A stretch of 64,000 nt of DNA from Neopararhizobium haloflavum (GTDB lineage Bacteria; Pseudomonadota; Alphaproteobacteria; Rhizobiales; Rhizobiaceae), in contig NZ_NWUC01000008.1 in the NCBI RefSeq assembly GCF_002750855.1, positions 124,001-188,000 of the forward strand, given 5' to 3'. Numbering within the stretch: position 1 is the stretch's first letter; every line of letters starts with the position of its first letter. Shown piece by piece: positions 63,288 through 64,000 of this stretch. A program made the translations under genes and the position numbers. The notes under the pieces are model-generated. The model made no database searches, was not told the origin of the DNA, and saw only the letters and a program-made list of their open reading frames with translations.

Positions 63288-64000
63288 TCAGGCCCGGCGG
63301 CGGGACGTCATCAGGAGAATGAGGAAATAGGAGCCGCCGACCATCGATGCGATGGCGCCGGCCGGCAGCTGGAAGGGATAGATCATCGTCCGTCCCAGCC
63401 AGTCCGCGCCGATCATCAGCGCGGCGCCGATCACCATGGCGGCGGGGACCTGATGGCTGGCATTGCGCGCGCCGATGAGCGCGGCGACCTGCGGCGCGAT
63501 GAGGCCGACAAAGGCAACGCGACCCATCAGCGTCGTCACCGCCGCCGCAAGGGCGCAGGCGATGACGAGGAGGATGAGGCGAGCCGGCCCGACGGCCAGT
63601 CCGCGCGCCGCCGCCATCGCATCGCCGACCGAGATCAGCCCGAGCCAGCGGCGCAGCGCAAGGGTGATCGCCGCGAGTGCCGCGATGACGGCGCAGAGCG
63701 TCACCGCGCCGGCCGCATCGACCCGATAGGTCGAGCCGTTCAGCCAGTTGACCAGCTGGTAGGCGCGTTCGTCGCCGACAGAAAGCGCGAACTGGGTGAT
63801 CGCATCGGCAAGCGCCGCAAGCGATATGCCGACCAGCACCATGAGGCCCGGCGCATAGGCCTGCCGCCTGCCGATGGCGATGAGGATCGCAAGAACGGCC
63901 GCGCTGCCGGCGAGCGCCATCAGTGGTCCTGCGGTGCGGATCGTCTCGCCCATGAGGAGGGTGGTTCCGACCAGTGCCAGCACCGCGCCCGAGGTCAGGC
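63288..64000 (-). CDS. FecCD-family iron-siderophore ABC transporter permease, cut by the window edge
   Basis: At least 236 residues of a minus-strand frame that continues past position 64000 (a GTG at 63983 is internal). Helices and family motifs: LVGISLAALADAIT, WLNGSTYRVD, VGRVAFVGLIAPQ-like text (MGRVAFVGLIAPQVAALI) and the C-terminal DWLGRTMIYPFQLPAGAIASMVGGSYFLILL. This is the BtuC/FhuB fold that imports siderophore-bound iron or B12. Could be a single permease or the second half of a FhuB-like double permease. The start is outside the window. Confidence 0.9.
   Translation of the reverse strand, partial: LTSGAVLALVGTTLLMGETIRTAGPLMALAGSAAVLAILIAIGRRQAYAPGLMVLVGISLAALADAITQFALSVGDERAYQLVNWLNGSTYRVDAAGAVTLCAVIAALAAITLALRRWLGLISVGDAMAAARGLAVGPARLILLVIACALAAAVTTLMGRVAFVGLIAPQVAALIGARNASHQVPAAMVIGAALMIGADWLGRTMIYPFQLPAGAIASMVGGSYFLILLMTSRRRA

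Overview
The window is GC-rich DNA (judged by eye) from an alphaproteobacterium, most likely a member of the Hyphomicrobiales (Rhizobiales). The evidence is the gene style: many TRAP, tripartite tricarboxylate (TTT) and polar amino acid ABC importers, FCD-type GntR regulators, and a Pseudomonas-like branched-chain 2-oxoacid dehydrogenase. I saw no rRNA, tRNA, CRISPR array, insertion sequence or integrase, and no gene-free stretch longer than about 300 bases. It is a dense chromosomal or megaplasmid catabolic region built from modules of importer, enzymes and a dedicated regulator.

Layout. 1-3.2 kb: divergent GntR and a RuBisCO-like protein with a DUF1537 kinase, resembling the 3-oxo-isoapionate branch of D-apiose catabolism. 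3.3-6.7 kb: quinone-oxidoreductase-type dehydrogenase, a small secreted protein with a duplicated GFGDH motif, and a fusion of a SARP-type regulator to an alpha/beta hydrolase. 6.7-10.8 kb: TTT importer with divergent LysR. 10.8-15.8 kb: sugar-phosphate isomerase, TRAP importer, GntR and SDR. 15.9-19.4 kb: GntR and TAXI-type TRAP importer. 19.5-20.6 kb: Xre/RES toxin-antitoxin pair. 20.6-35.5 kb: LysR followed by a co-directional run of about 14 kb. It holds an amino-acid-type ABC importer, creatininase-family hydrolase, class III aminotransferase, beta-keto acid cleavage enzyme, GNAT, acetylpolyamine-amidohydrolase-like deacetylase, SRPBCC protein, RidA and the whole BCKDH complex. 35.6-41.0 kb: LacI, second ABC importer, 2-hydroxyacid dehydrogenase and a small alpha/beta protein. 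41.0-48.9 kb: TRAP importer and an indolepyruvate-ferredoxin-oxidoreductase-like enzyme under one shared operator sequence, then two MarR regulators. 49.0-60.3 kb: enolase-superfamily enzyme, TTT importer, FMN 2-hydroxyacid dehydrogenase, IclR, TRAP importer and ThDP decarboxylase-like enzyme, a set that looks like a mandelate-type pathway. 60.4-64 kb: fasciclin-domain protein, UvrD-family helicase and a truncated FecCD siderophore permease.

How it works together. Eight complete uptake systems (two TTT, four TRAP, two ABC) each sit beside their own regulator and enzymes for acids, amino acids or sugar acids. Palindromes next to most regulators are plausible operators. In five importers a GC-rich stem-loop sits immediately after the binding-protein gene, which would keep that protein more abundant than the membrane parts. 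The least explained units are the 14-kb acetyl/amino-compound operon, the SARP-hydrolase fusion, and the mandelate-like cluster whose enolase-superfamily enzyme lacks usual catalytic residues.
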